64,000 nucleotides of DNA from Paramarasmius palmivorus (GCA_037176845.1 JAYKXP010000035.1:310001-374000); one strand, 5' to 3'. Counted from the stretch's first letter, positions 36,261 through 48,250 are shown. Notes: generated from the sequence alone by a model not told the origin. Made by a program: numbers and translations.

Positions 36261-36775
36261 TGTGATTGAGACAATTTATAATAGAAGATAATGGTCTTCG
36301 TCAGCGCATCACGGCGTTGACTTCTCCTTTCCATGACCTCGATCAAGTTCGCGTATTTGAGATATTGTGGCTTGCGATTCAAGACAGTCAAACTCATGAA
36401 CGCTTATTTAATCAGACTCAAACCGATAGCTGGGGAGCACGGTAAGTACTACTTGGCAGTGAGCAATGTCCGCCTACCTTCACTATCAGGATTTAGGGAC
36501 ACCATGCTGTTGTCGCGAGAGAACATTTCGATTCAACGATCTTGGTTCCATCCTTACCTCACTGGTATCGCCAAATACTTTTCTACGGTCTGCCCAAGAC
36601 CCAGCTTTTCTACGGGAGAATCACGAACCTAGCGTCAGTGATCCCATTCTGTTGAATAAATAGCCCGATACACAGAAATACACGACCCGCGTTCATAAAT
36701 CCCATCATTCGCTTCATTACGTCGACCGCAACGTTGAGAAGACGCAACTGCGCAGGCCAATCCCCAAATCGAATA
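36261..36775. other. Spacer between convergent array copies 6 and 7
   Basis: 3' flanks of two convergent genes. The frame continuing SDIRFGD of copy 7 reads on to about 36610, which is probably the original 3' end of that gene before the frame break. Confidence 0.45.
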
Positions 36776-38206
36776 TCAGAGACCCTGTCCCGTTTGCAAA
36801 CTCTCCACATTCTTTCCAAATTTTGCACGGACCATGATGAGAGTGGGCGCAAGTCCCTGTTTTCCAGGCTTCAATCAGCATTCAAGCTATCGTACCAAGT
36901 GACAAGAGAGGATAATCACCGCACTCAAGACCACAATCGGAGAGAAATCAAAAGGGACCGTGGTAATGTTGGGGATATTGGCCACAATCAAGTTTGCAAT
37001 CTGGAAGAGTGGGTAGAGGATTCCTGATTCGAGGCTATTGCAAACGATGAGTTGTTCATTCATACTGACGTAACATGGAGATACGCACATGATCCTACAA
37101 ATTGACTCGACAAGTTGGTTACTTGAAATAACCTGAACATCCAGGGCGCGAACTTGACGATGGATCCACCAGATGCGTCCCGCTGTGTATGTATAAATTA
37201 GCACGAGGACTCTGAAAACGAAAGACTGACAAGGAAACTCACCGGTAAGAATCGTCAGGATTAAATTGATACCAGTACTCGTTACGGTATATATGATGCC
37301 GGTAAGATTAGTTAGGGCCCATAGTTGTTCTGAACCGATGTGCATGGAGATTGAGAGCATGATTGCACTGACGAACCCCGTAGCTGACAGTCTGTTATCA
37401 ACAGGGATCGATACCAAAAGGGAAAAGAGGGTACCGTTGACGATTACTGAAGCCAATATCAAGGGAACACCAATTCGCCTGTTGAAACTCCAAATCGTAT
37501 AGCAGCGATGAACCTGAGATGACCGGCGTTTTCAATAAAGCATGCCCATGTATAGAGGGTGCACTTACAAGCATCCAATCTGCAGTAATACTATTGGCGC
37601 GTCAGCTCTCCTATTCGACTAGAGATGCGCCCAGAATACATACTTGACGAGGTTGCTAATGATCGACTCAAGGGAACTGAAAGCGAAGGTAAATAAAAAG
37701 TTAAACGAGGAGTCATCCTGAGACTTACTAAAGAACTTCTACCTTGTACAACATGTATTCAAAAAGGGAATGATACCGCCTTCTTCTAGCCGCGTCAAAA
37801 AAGATGACAGTAGAGCCGACTTTTTGAATGTTGTAGACCACAAAGTAAAACGTCGATAACGCAAAAAGAATTATCGTTAGCCGAAAGTAGAGTGAAACGT
37901 TCGCAGGGGTCTCATAGAGGCTTTGTTTGTGGGCCCATATCATGTGGAGGTATGTTCCAAAAAGGAGAACGTAGATGCCTGGTGAACCGTGACTGAGTTA
38001 GTATGGCCTCAAAACTCGCGGCCTCTGTGAATGGAAGCATACCATAAATAAAATACATAACCTAAGAAAAGGGCAGGAAATTAATTCTTGTTGCAATGAA
38101 GGCAACATTCGGAACCCACCAGCAAGGTAGATATGGGATTGACGACGACAAGCACAGTCGAGAGATAAGAACCGAGGTCATCTTCGGTGACTAGGTCGGA
38201 GGACAT
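36776..38206 (-). CDS. Multi-pass membrane protein, array copy 7 (frameshifted tail)
   Basis: Starts MSSDLVTEDDLGSYLSTVLV (38206), donor GTGGGT, then VMYFIYG, GIYVLLFGTYLHMIW with FRLTIILFALSTFYFVVYNI, SITADWML, IHRCYTIWSFNRRIGVPLI, a helix exon ending LILTILTG, AGRIWWIHRQVRALDVQV, SLESGILYPLFQIANLI and GLAPTLIMVRAKFGKNVESL. After QTGQ the frame runs into a stop (TGA, 36776-36778), whereas the conserved VSDIRFGD continues in another frame. One extra base in the GGG/CCC run at 36783-36785 explains this. The membrane core is unaffected, so the protein may still work with a shortened tail. Confidence 0.68.
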
Positions 38207-38439
38207 GGCTTGCACCCGTGAGGTGAAAGTTTCAGCTTCGGATGTTATAAAAGGTCCTGCAGCTCTGCGAATCAGGAACTTATCGCACTTGAGTTATTCT
38301 GTGATAGGAAGCTGAAGAGACGATCATACCACCGAATTGACGCTGATCATCAACGAGATGATATCGCAGGGCAGTTATCGCAGGGCAGTGGGCCATTATT
38401 ATGAGGAGAATAATGGCATTGCACGGCGCGGCGGCCATC

Positions 38440-38960
38440 CGAGTATCTTCCACCTCAGAAGCAGTCTGCAATGACTCAAATAAGAACATAGGAGCACATT
38501 TTCTAACGGAAAGGCCGTACTGTTGAAAAAAGCAGAACTGGCAGGACATTGAACCGCTAAATCTGTCTCGAATGAGACGCAATGATATGCGAGGATGACC
38601 TCGACCACCGATAGGTCCGTTTCGTCATTGAGTTCGAACCTCGTACCCGCATGCTGCATGAGGAGCTCGTCAACTTTGGTCCAATGGAACAAGCCTAGCT
38701 TAGTAGTATCCGTGTGGAGTTCAACAATGCCGGTGACTTCTCGTCTCGATGAATCCGTTAGCTGTTGAGAAATCTGTCGATCCGACTGGAAATGTGAACG
38801 TCTGTACCGTGAAGTCGAAGATAGGGCCCGGAAGGATCTGGAATTTCGATCTTCTTCGGTTTTGGCTTGCTGAGGTGGCTGCAAAATAAGGGGAACATGG
38901 AAACTTGAAGTCTATGCACAGCTGGCAGGAAGGAAAGTAATCGGCAGCCAGAACTTCGCA
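38440..38960 (-). pseudogene. Gene X remnant upstream of array copy 7 (best preserved)
   Basis: The longest of three remnants. One reverse frame reads FCSHLSKPKPKKIEIPDPSG (about 38895-38830). Another reads REVTGIVELHTDTTKLGLFH, then TRFELNDETDLSVVEVILAY (about 38740-38580), and the segment runs up to a stretch (LSHCRLLL) matching GCTTATGCTCT..CATTGCAG in the copies. The frame change between the two parts shows it is decayed or misses an intron. The PKPKKIE element with the following IFDF-like strand might be the start of a BTB- or F-box-type protein, but I cannot confirm this. Confidence 0.5.
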
Positions 38961-41176
38961 CGCACTGGCAATTGGCAACGCGGATCTGAGGCCTCAGTGG
39001 ACACTCCTACTATGTAATAACCTGCTTTTCATACGACAATCGTTTCCTCAGGCCTCAGTACTTCAGTCTCCGTGATAAGAAGCCCATTATCGTATACCTT
39101 ACACACTGCATTGGTCCACTATGCGTATATATCCTTCTTAGTGCCTGTGAAAGTCAACGATGAAAGGGTTCCTACCCATATGCATGCATGCAGTAGCGAT
39201 GTGTCGATAGTTCCGCAATGGCAACCCATTATAATAGTCTATGTATCATGCTCGACAGCAGGATGTGCCAGATTGGAAACACAAGTTTGAATTTCGCCGC
39301 CGAGCCCAGCAGTGTTTCTGAGACGCCCGAACGCCTTTCTTTTCATAACCCCCTGAATCACCCACCGACATTCAACATCAACCGGAATGAAAGTTCTATA
39401 AGAAAGCCCACAAACCACAGGGACTTCAGACCTCTTCAGACTCGCTTCAGACCTGAATCAATCTCCCAACTTGGCGCACACCGGCTCAGACACAAAACGA
39501 CATCCTTAAAGCTCATGCACCCAACGTGAAGCTCAAACATCCCAAGAATTGTCAAATAGTATGCTAAGAAGCGGAGGAAAGACATGCCAGGTGACAGAGT
39601 TGAAAGATGAGAAAAATAACCAAGTGAGCTGGCAAACTTATCGACTTTTTTTTTCGTATTCGAGACTGATAGTGGTCTTAGATTGAAGCAATTCGTCTAA
39701 AATATTCAAGGAGCATGTACATGGCATGCTACATCTTTGAAGAGATTCGAACCATCCATACAATCTGTATCTATCGAACGAGGAAGAATGACTGTAACCT
39801 ATACAGGCACGATAGGGAACGATTGAAAGAAAGAAAGAAAGAAAGAAGCATCACCGTTGGATTCTGAGACTGGGTGGGACTCGCAAATCGGTTACTGTCG
39901 TGGTGTGCTGCTGGTAAGCTTTCTCGTTCTTGTATGCATCCTTGGCCTCTTTAAATTTCTCAATTCCGTGGCATAGATCTACACATTCCTCATACAAACT
40001 ACATTCGCCGTTCTGTATTCCAATGCGACGGCATATGAAGACCAACTTCCACTTCCGCGGAGAATACCACGCTTCAACGACGCTCGTTCAACGCTGAGTC
40101 GGAAGTTCGGCGTTCTCATTTCGATACGCCGGTAGGTGTCATTCCGTCGACCGATGTAAGGTCACTGAGAAATCGTGTCCTCAGGCAAGGCATCGAAGGG
40201 AATGAAAGCCACAGTACAGGTAACGCGTCATCACCCAGGGCTTTGCCGATGTCCAAGGGCGAGATGAGAGACGTTCGCTCGTCCTAACCGAATCGTTTTG
40301 TCTTGTGCTCTAGCAATAGGCGGACGATTGGGACCCGCTATTATGGCCCGTCGTTGCAATCGTAATGAGCGCTGTAGAGGAATAGAGGGGAATGCACGAC
40401 TATGGCTACTACATCGACATCCGGATTCTTGGTGCTGCCAACCTCTGACCATACATCCATGTATGGGCGTAGAAATAGGCTACATATCGTGGAGATGTCC
40501 ATCCGTGATACCTGCAGCCCACGTAAGTTGTCCTTTGAGGTCGTAGCAGCGGTGCGTGCTCACCTCTCTTTTTTGAAGTGGTATTACTTCACCGGTGAAG
40601 ATATGCTGGACTCCATCTGCAGCAAGCACAGTCGCTAAGGCCTGTGGCATCAGATAATCCTGTATCGCATGCGCATACGTCTGGGATGGTTTTAAGGATC
40701 ACCAGTTTTTCACTAAGGTCCTTGGTCAGATATACTTTGTCCAGAGTCTCGTGGATAGGCGATCGCTTTTGCAGGATCCTCTTGATGTCTTTAGTTAGTA
40801 TTTCTGTTATCAAATGCCTCAATAATGACATTGAAATTTATACAGACCTGCTTTCAATAGTGAAACTCTAGCGTAAATCGAAGTTCAATGCCCACTCCTT
40901 CGTCTTGAGAGGCTAACGAGGAGCAATCGCCTTATTATAGCATGTGATCCTTTGGCGCGCTATCGTGACTCGAACCATTGTTCTCGCGTTGCACAATACG
41001 TGCAAAATCAAAGGCCACGCAACGCACGTGGACTATTTTTTCCAAGAACGTTGGAGAATTAGTTAACTCACAACCACACAAGCCAATTTCTTGCGGCCAT
41101 CTTCTACAACACTTATCTCTCTCTGCATTTACTCTATCAGTTTCTGTCTTCTTTTACTCCTGTAATTCCGCAAACC
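38961..41176. other. 2.2-kb spacer without recognised gene
   Basis: Nothing convincing. Reverse frame 40589-40831 contains a helical, lysine-rich stretch (LLRHLITEILTKDIKRILQK) that could be a remnant. A (GAAA)n tract lies at about 39829-39848. Confidence 0.35.
39829..39848 (+). repeat. (GAAA)n microsatellite
   Basis: Five tandem GAAA units in spacer sequence. Confidence 0.8.
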
Positions 41177-43280
41177 ATGGCATCAGGACCTCTGGCCAAC
41201 TCCAACCTGCCTTCTACGGAGGAGAAAGCCGTAGAGACGACGTCCGAAGGTGACCAAAATCAGCTCGTAACCTTCGATCGACCTCAGCGCCGGCCCAGAG
41301 GTCGCAGTATATTATACGAGCCCGTTCTTCCGAAAGAAAGACAAGTCGGAAATGGTGCGTATTTTATCACTACTATCGTCAACCTCCAGCGACACTAACA
41401 TTTTCTTTTCGTAAATGTAGACGAATTATGGGACCCCCCAAAAGTAGTGGATTCGGACGCGATTTTTTGACACTTGGCTTAAGGCAAAGTCATGAGCAGG
41501 AATGGGAGGATCAGGCGATAGGGGATGACGACCCCGATGCTCGCGAATTGATACGGCTGAAAGAGATACGGAGTTTGATGAGCAAGACCGATATGTTACC
41601 CCCAAGTTACCTGCGAGACCCACCTGACGCGGAGAAGGACAAGCCCCAATCATCCAATGCCACCTTTTCTCCCATTTCAAGCAAGATACCTACAGATGAT
41701 CTCCTTAAATCCCGCTTCATGACCAGCATTGTTGCCGAGGTTGAAGTGGCTTTGGGCATTTCGAACTGTGCAGTCATAAAATGTCCAGTTCCCCGGCATC
41801 TCATCTCTGCTACACCGATACTGATTGACGACTGGATCCGCAACGGATATGTAGTCGACAACGATAGAGAAGCAGAGCAAGGTCAAGGTCAAGGTGGGTA
41901 GTTCATGGATCTATGACGAAATTGAAGACGGCTAATTCAGTCCAATTAGTTGAACTTGGCGCGTCTTTCGATTATCCAAATCTTGAGGAGAATCATGATC
42001 AAGACCTGGCCAATCTACTAGCTCCCGTACCTGGCGCGGAGGAGAGAATAGCCATATCTAATACTGTGCCTTATTTCGACGTTGGCACCGAACCAGCACT
42101 GGATGTCGCGCCTGCCTTGACTCCAGTTGTTCCCAAGAGGAAGCGTGATCGCGAAGACCACGAAGTAGACATTTCTGTCCCAGGCGCTGCTGCTAAACGT
42201 AGCAGACAGTTCATCACCACATCCACTCCCCTTGTTACAATTGGTGCCTCAGCTCCTTCCACGCCTCTCCTAGAGCAGACACCCTATTCGGACATGTACA
42301 CTATCCAAGCTGGTGCTTCTCCTACTACCTCATCTACATTACCTAAAACTATCACGGCATCTCGAGCACCGTCGATACAATCTACTTCCGCCATGGCACC
42401 GCAGAGTGGTACTCCGCCTGGGGCGCCACTCTCTGCTCCTACTATCGGCACTTCGCCACCTACGGCCTCCGTTCCTCATGGCCGTTCTCAGCAAGGTGTT
42501 CTGGGCGTGCCTTCTCAGCAGGACGACCCAATGACTCTACCTCCCAACAACACGGTAGATGAGAGTTTAACTGTTCGTTTTCCTTCCACTCTTTACTGGA
42601 AGACCTATTGACCATTTATTTGATCAGGCAAATTCATGCAGCCTATGTCAAGAAACATCACTGAACATCCGAACGCCCGACGAAATAAACCTTGAAATGT
42701 GCCATCGCCATGCCCAATTGTAAGCTTGAATTTATACCTGCGAAGTTGGGCCCTCTCGCTGACTATCTTGTTGATACCTTGATCTAGCACGGTGATACAG
42801 CAAGATTACCCACATTGGAGCCAGAGGAAACGCCACGACATGGATGTCGTCCACGCTAAGAACCTCATCGCAGAGGGAGTAGTCGTTGCGGATGGTGAGC
42901 GAAAGCTCACGAAGAAGAGGGACGGGGAGGACAGGTGGCCCATAATACCCCCTCAAATCGTGCTCGACATGAGCTTTCTCGACTCGGACTCGCCAGAGGT
43001 TGCTCAACTCACCGAGGATCAGCGTGATATGATCCTGGTGTGGATCGAAAGCCACACAATTGGCGGTAATGTTCGGCGACCTGCGCAGGGCTTTAGTTTC
43101 CCTGGCGCCGATATTTTGGCACAAACTCTTCCACAGGAAAAAGTGCACCGGACTCAAAACCATCCACTTTTGATTCCTGTCAAGCTCGATTTATGGAGAA
43201 AAGCCGGCCGAAGATATAGTCAATACACTGCCAACGACCTAAGGGCACCCCGGCGTCGAAACCAGGCAAACACAGAGTAG
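41177..43280 (+). CDS. Unrecognised nuclear-type protein, family member B
   Basis: Start MASGPLANSNLPSTEEKAVE (41177), then DQNQ and RPRGRSILYEP. Exon 1 ends at a GTGCGT donor, the same donor as in member C. Exon 2 starts DELWDPPK; a 53-base intron from GTAGTG (about 41444) joins it to QEWEDQAIGDDD, after which the protein is acidic, with VALGISNCAVIKCPVPRHL. An intron with donor GTGGGT follows, then a Pro/Ser/Thr-rich part with the PKRKRDREDHEV...AAAKRSR patch. A GTTCGT donor (about 42572) leads to NSCSLC...EMCHRHAQL, a CxxC-CxxH pair. The C-terminal exon reads YPHWSQRK, LDMSFLDSD, LVWIESH and RRPAQGFSFPGAD (stop 43278-43280). No known domain. Of the three, B has the most complete Cys/His set. 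Confidence 0.68.
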
Positions 43281-43738
43281 AATTGGCGTTCTTCCCTTGA
43301 TTGTTATTTCTTCCCATCTCCTCTTCATCGCATTGTCCATGTCCATTTCATATTATGCTCAATGACTGCTTCGAATTTGACGACAAGTTATGCTATCTAA
43401 TGTCTTAACTTATCATTTAATTACTGATGATATCTAGCGCTGCTGGATCTGCCGTATCGTAGTATCTTTATTGGAGGATGTAAATACAGATAAAGGATTG
43501 TACTACTGCTGATTCTAACAAGAGTGAAACAGAATCGAGCTCGAGATTCTAGCGTCCAATTATCCTAATTGCAGCGATCGTTTCGTGCTGGTGCTACGGC
43601 AACTGGATAGTATCGAGGGGGACTACAGTTCCTGCTCACAGCTCCTCAAGAACGAAAGCAAAGGTATAACATCCAAAAGACGATCCTTCTGGGATGGCCA
43701 GCTCAAATCAGATCTGCGCAATCTCGAATTTGCTCACC
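43281..43738. other. Spacer downstream of family member B
   Basis: Probable 3' untranslated region and spacer; no recognised feature. Confidence 0.35.
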
Positions 43739-43998
43739 CTACAATTCATCTCTCTTCACTCTCCTTTTAGGCTCCTGTACATCAACCCTTACAACCCCAT
43801 CCATCTCGCGTAGTCCTTTCAAGATAGTGTCCAGATCTACCTCTTCGGATTTGGGTACGCTGACAAGCTGAACGTCTGACATTGGCCGACCTGACCTGCA
43901 TGCTGCATCGCAGGATGTATTTTGGGTAAAGCCGAAGGATTGAGAGCGGAGGATGGGGTAAGGGTGACAGCAATGTATGTGTTGAGATCGTAGTTCAT
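43739..43998 (-). CDS. Small unrecognised protein with one frame break
   Basis: Starting at ATG 43998 the frame reads MNYDLNTYIAVTLTPSSALN then LPKIHPAMQHAGQVGQ. The natural continuation SDVQLVSVPKSEEVDLDTIL, GLREMDGVVRVDVQEPKRRV lies in the next frame and ends with KRDEL and a stop at 43739-43741. One missing base in the TT/AA pair at 43882-43883 would give a continuous 86-87-residue protein. I do not recognise it. The C-terminal RDEL resembles an ER retention signal, but there is no signal peptide, so I give that no weight. Confidence 0.45.
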
Positions 43999-44320
43999 GT
44001 TCAACAAGAATAAGCGCCCAAAACTGCTCCGTGTCGAGCAATCTACTACCCACGCAGCCTTGATAAAAGAGTAGCCGCGCGAGAACCTGTTTACTTCCGG
44101 ATCGGCACCACTGGCTAGCTGCAAGGAAGTAGTAGAGAAACTTTGCCTAATATACGGACGTATGGAATTCCGCTACTACTGGGCATTTCCCCAAGTCACA
44201 AAGCGTCAACGTTTTCAATATTATTTAACACGATTATATTGAGTCGACGATTGCGCTACATTCGGACTAGATAGGGTATACACATAATAATGACAGTGGA
44301 GAATTTATACAGCATGACTG

Positions 44321-45917
44321 CTACAACTCAGGCCGGTCTCTGAACCTTTTATCATGCCGTAGATAGTATTCAGGCTTCACGACAGTAAACCAGGCATCGT
44401 CCTCTGCTGAGGAAGCGGGCGTCGATGCCAGCTCTGTGTCGGAAAGACTTCGTTGAGGGCAATCGGAGCCTGGTTCGATGTTAGCGATGCCTTTGCGAAA
44501 CAGATGGAAAGCCAAACATACCAGATACTCTCTCGACACGATCTTTACCCAATCAATGTTCTTCAGCCAAGGGTGATCCATGATCTCCTGTACGCCGAAC
44601 ATCCCTAGACGTTTGGCTGGGTTGTACTCAAGCAGAGCATCAACAAAGGCTTTCATAGTCTTGCCTATACGCCTCTGTCGGATACGAGGCCAGCGGTACT
44701 CTCCACGCAACACTCGTTGTCCACAATCTTCGTCGGTTTTGCCATCGAAAGGCTGGTAACAAGCTGTTAGAAAACGCGGAAACGAATCAGGCATAATGAG
44801 ACACGAACCAATGTCCTTGTAGCCATTTCATATACGATTATCCCAGCGGCATACCAATCCACAGTTGGCCCAAAAAAGAAATCTCTGTTGTCGTGCTCTT
44901 TGATCTCGATCAACTCTGGGGGTGAAGTATGCCGTCGAGCCAACCATCTCCCAGTCATCCGGAGCAGTAGGCCCGACTTCCACTCGATCTCCATCTTCGT
45001 CTATGGCCTTTCTCACGAAATCATCCTGCGTTTGCGTGCTGAACCAAAGTCAGCCAGGACAGGGTATCCTCCGGCTCCAATCAGAATGTTTTCTGGTTTC
45101 ACATCGCGGTGAACAATATCGTGGTCGTGAAGGAAGGCGAGTCCTGCTGCTATTCCACAAAAGTAGAATTGTGTAGCCGGAATAGAGAGTGGTGCATGTT
45201 CCTCTATTACAGATCGTAGAGTACCTGAAGGTATGAATTCGAGGGCGAGGTATACATTCTGTGGGTCGATGAATGTGGCAATCAAGCCAGTGATGAAAGG
45301 GTTCCAAGGCAGATTAGTCAGTGCAGACCGTTCGCCATTTTTGTCGTATGCCGAATACTATTGCAGGTAAGCCGACCATCAGCGACAAGTAGAAGAAAGT
45401 AAACTCACTTCATCTAATTGTCTCAAGTACTTTTTGGGTATCATCTTCATGGCAAATAGTGTGCCGGGACGGTCAAGGGGATGCGCGTTACGCGTCGTGC
45501 GGACCAAAAGAACCTTTCCCGATCCTCCTTCGCCAAGGGTCCTGATACATTCAAAGTCGTGAAGGTGAAGCGGTGCTGGTCTGGGGTTCTCGGGCTTGAC
45601 ACCGACCGGCGGTGTTGTTGAATACTGTACACAAAGTGAGTCAAATCAGCCTACAAGGCGGACTATGGACGCACCTCTGATACAGCTTCATAATACTTGC
45701 GCGATTTCAAGTGCCAGCCATACTGTAGCCCATCGAATTCCCGAGTAATACTATCTATTCCAACCTTTCTCTTGCGATTCTCTGTTCCTAGCCCGCGTTC
45801 CCTGACGCGTAGTTCGTCGTCCTCGAAGGTAGGCCCAAAATTCGGGGAGATTGTTGGAACTCTTTCCAGTAGCTCTCTAGCTTTGCGACTACTGGACTCG
45901 GTACGGACTGGGGGCAT
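44321..45917 (-). CDS. Serine/threonine protein kinase (AGC-like)
   Basis: N-terminal region from [18 protein letters not shown] (45917; an in-frame ATG at 45956 is also possible), then the kinase domain: [20 protein letters not shown] (Gly loop), [11 protein letters not shown] (catalytic Lys), [30 protein letters not shown] (catalytic loop) and VLADFGSA (DFG). The activation segment reads [12 protein letters not shown] then [11 protein letters not shown] and [17 protein letters not shown], and the C-lobe ends [16 protein letters not shown]. Stop 44321-44323. The GxxG-TxxY-PE order and RLG...HPWL are AGC-kinase features. Between DFGSA and PELIE the frame changes twice (around 45024-45045 and at the five Gs 44918-44922); these offsets cancel out. 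A GTTCGT donor joins ATRTL to [10 protein letters not shown]. Substrate unknown. Confidence 0.8.
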
Positions 45918-45956
45918 GATGACTGTAAAGGAGGAAGTGGTCTCGCTAAAGACCAT

Positions 45957-46385
45957 GTCCAGTTTTATTTATCTTGTGTGGCCGAAACGCTTGGACCGTC
46001 CTGTTTTGGTTATTCCAGAATGCCATTGGGTCATAGCAATTCTGCATTGATGCCATAGCCTGACCAAGATTGTGCCACCCCCGAATACTTTTTGTGGCCT
46101 ATAATCGGAGGTGTTAAAGGAGCAATATTGAGGAGAAAGGGGTGCTGAACGTACTCGGCTTGACACTTCTGATGCAATATTGTCTACGTCGCACAACAAT
46201 AATTATCGAGGTATTCCGGTTGAGAACAGATGAAAGACATCGCTGGAATGAGGCTCAAGGTCGTACCGAGTTGGAGAAGCAAGCTGGCAAGGTGAGCGCG
46301 GGCAGAGTCGCGAGTTGGCGCCCGACGTCAATGTTTTCCATCAGACACCGGATTGCCCAGTACCTCTCTCTTCAGCTCGTCCAAG
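45957..46385. promoter_or_regulatory. Shared upstream region of kinase and epsin genes
   Basis: 430 bases between two divergent genes. No individual element stands out. Confidence 0.35.
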
Positions 46386-48250
46386 ATGCAGCATTTTGGT
46401 AAAGCCGCCCTGCGAGCGACGAAGAACTATACCAAGGGCTATTCCGACACTCAGGCCAAGGTACGGGATGCTACATCGAACGACCCATGGGGCCCCACCG
46501 GACAGCAAATGAACGAAATCGCAAAGCTGAGTTGGAATCAGTGAGTTGTAGAATTATATCTCCTTTTATTGTTTCTCACTTTTCGATATTTATAGACAAG
46601 ATTTCATCGAAATAATCGAAATATTGGATAAGAGGCTAAACGACAAGGGAAAGAACTGGCGGCACGTTTTCAAGGTGCGTACTGCGGCCCTTGCTCTCGC
46701 CCGTAATTATAACACTTACTCCTTGGCAGACCCTAGCCGTAATTGATTACTGTCTCCTGCAAGGGTCAGAGGATGTCGTGCGGTACTACAAGGAGAACAT
46801 GTACATGATCAAAACCCTTCGCGAGTTCCAGTATGTCGACGAGGATGGTACAGACCAAGGAGCGAATGTCCGACAACGAGCAAAAGATATCACCAATCTC
46901 CTGCTAGACGACTCGAAAATCCGACAACAACGTAGAAGTCGCGCTGATGCCAGAGACAGGATGCGCGGTAATGGCGGCGAATCCGCGACTTTCGATAGTT
47001 CAACTAGGAGAAGCAGAAGGAACAACAAAGAAGACGAAGATCTTCAGCGTGCGATTGAAGAAAGTATGAAGTCCTCAAAGCAAGGGGAAATGACTCAGGA
47101 AGAGAAAGACTTGCTGAGGGCAATCAAGCTGAGTGAAGAGGAAGAGGCCAACAGGAGCAAAAATACGGAAGATTCAAGCAAAGACGCTAGTACATCGGCA
47201 ACAGAGGCCGCGCTGTTCGACGACAGCAATCAACTGTGCGTTATCACTCATCAAAAGACCTCATTGACTGACTCCGACGAGTTTAGACCACCTCCGAATG
47301 CGCAATTGCAGTTCAACAACAACCCCTTCCCCATGGACGGTGGTTTGCAACCTCAATTTACGCAGTTCCAACCGCAATTTGGTCAAATGCAGATGCAACC
47401 CCAATTTACATCGTTCAACCCGTATCAACAACAAATGCAAGAAGCGGCACAGGTCATTCCGTCGTTCCACCTGTCGCCACCTCTCTGACCTCATCCTTCA
47501 GGCTGAGTATCTACGGCAACAAGAACTCTTCCAGCAACAACAAGCTCAACAACAACAGGAAGAATGGATGCGACAACAGATGATGCAGCAGCAGCAGCAA
47601 TTCCAACAACAACAGCAACAACAAAGCCTATTCCCCCAACAGACAAACGCCCTTTTCCCGCAACAGAACGCTCTAGTTCCGCAACCAACGGGCTTTGGGT
47701 GAGTAATACCATCACCAGGGACACCCGGAATTCACGTGAATTTCCTAGTGCAAATAACCCCTTTGCTCGTATGTCTGGTTCACCCACTCCCGGTGGTCAG
47801 AACAACCAGAACAACAACAACCAACTTTCGTTCAACATTCAAGGGACATATGAGTCAGGAAAACATCTACAGACGCACGATCTCAGCTCGACATCAGGAT
47901 TCAGATCACCCTCTCCAGGTTCATCGGCCATGCAATCACCGTCATCGCCGTCGCAGCAAGGAAATAGACCGATACAGGTCAGGACGAAGCAGAACGAAAA
48001 CCAGGAACTGGCCAATCTTTTTGCGGACAGAGATGGTGGACAAGATACCTTTGGTAATGTCGGCATGCTGAGGTACGCGTTCCTGGTTCATAAGCTGTCG
48101 GTGAGCCCTTGCTGACAAGTAATCTATAGATACGGACACACGGATGCCGGGAGAGTTTTGGCTACCCAAACTACTCCGGGCAAGAATCCTTTTGCAATGC
48201 AGCAGCAGCAACAGCAGCAGAACAGCGACCAGCCTTTCTTCAGTCTCTAG
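46386..48250 (+). CDS. Epsin (ENTH domain endocytic adaptor)
   Basis: Clathrin adaptor that binds phosphoinositides at endocytic sites. The ENTH domain starts at residue 1: MQHFGKAALRATKNYTKGYS, KVRDATSNDPWGPTGQQM, FIEIIEILDKRLNDKGKNWR, FKTLAVIDYCLLQGSEDVV, YMIKTLREFQYVDEDG and VRQRAKDITNLLLDD. Two ubiquitin-interacting motifs follow (EDLQRAIEESMKSSK and KDLLRAIKLSEEEE). Then come a Gln-rich region (about 47510-47630) and several NPF motifs that bind EH domains (NNNPFPMDGG, NNPFARMSG, KNPFAMQQ). The C-terminus is QPFFSL with stop at 48248-48250. Seven or so exons. Length near 510 residues, normal for fungal Ent1/Ent2. Confidence 0.93.

Noticed and set aside
40589..40831. Lysine-rich helical reverse frame as a gene
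   Set aside because: Only one exon-sized stretch with no start, stop context or neighbouring exon; kept only as a remark in the spacer.
41440..41500. Apparent frameshift in a T run in family member B
   Set aside because: A 53-base intron (GTAGTG...CATGAG) joins DELWDPPK to QEWEDQ in frame, so no frame break is needed.
43739..43756. C-terminal RDEL as an ER retention signal
   Set aside because: The protein has no signal peptide or membrane segment, so the match is most likely chance.
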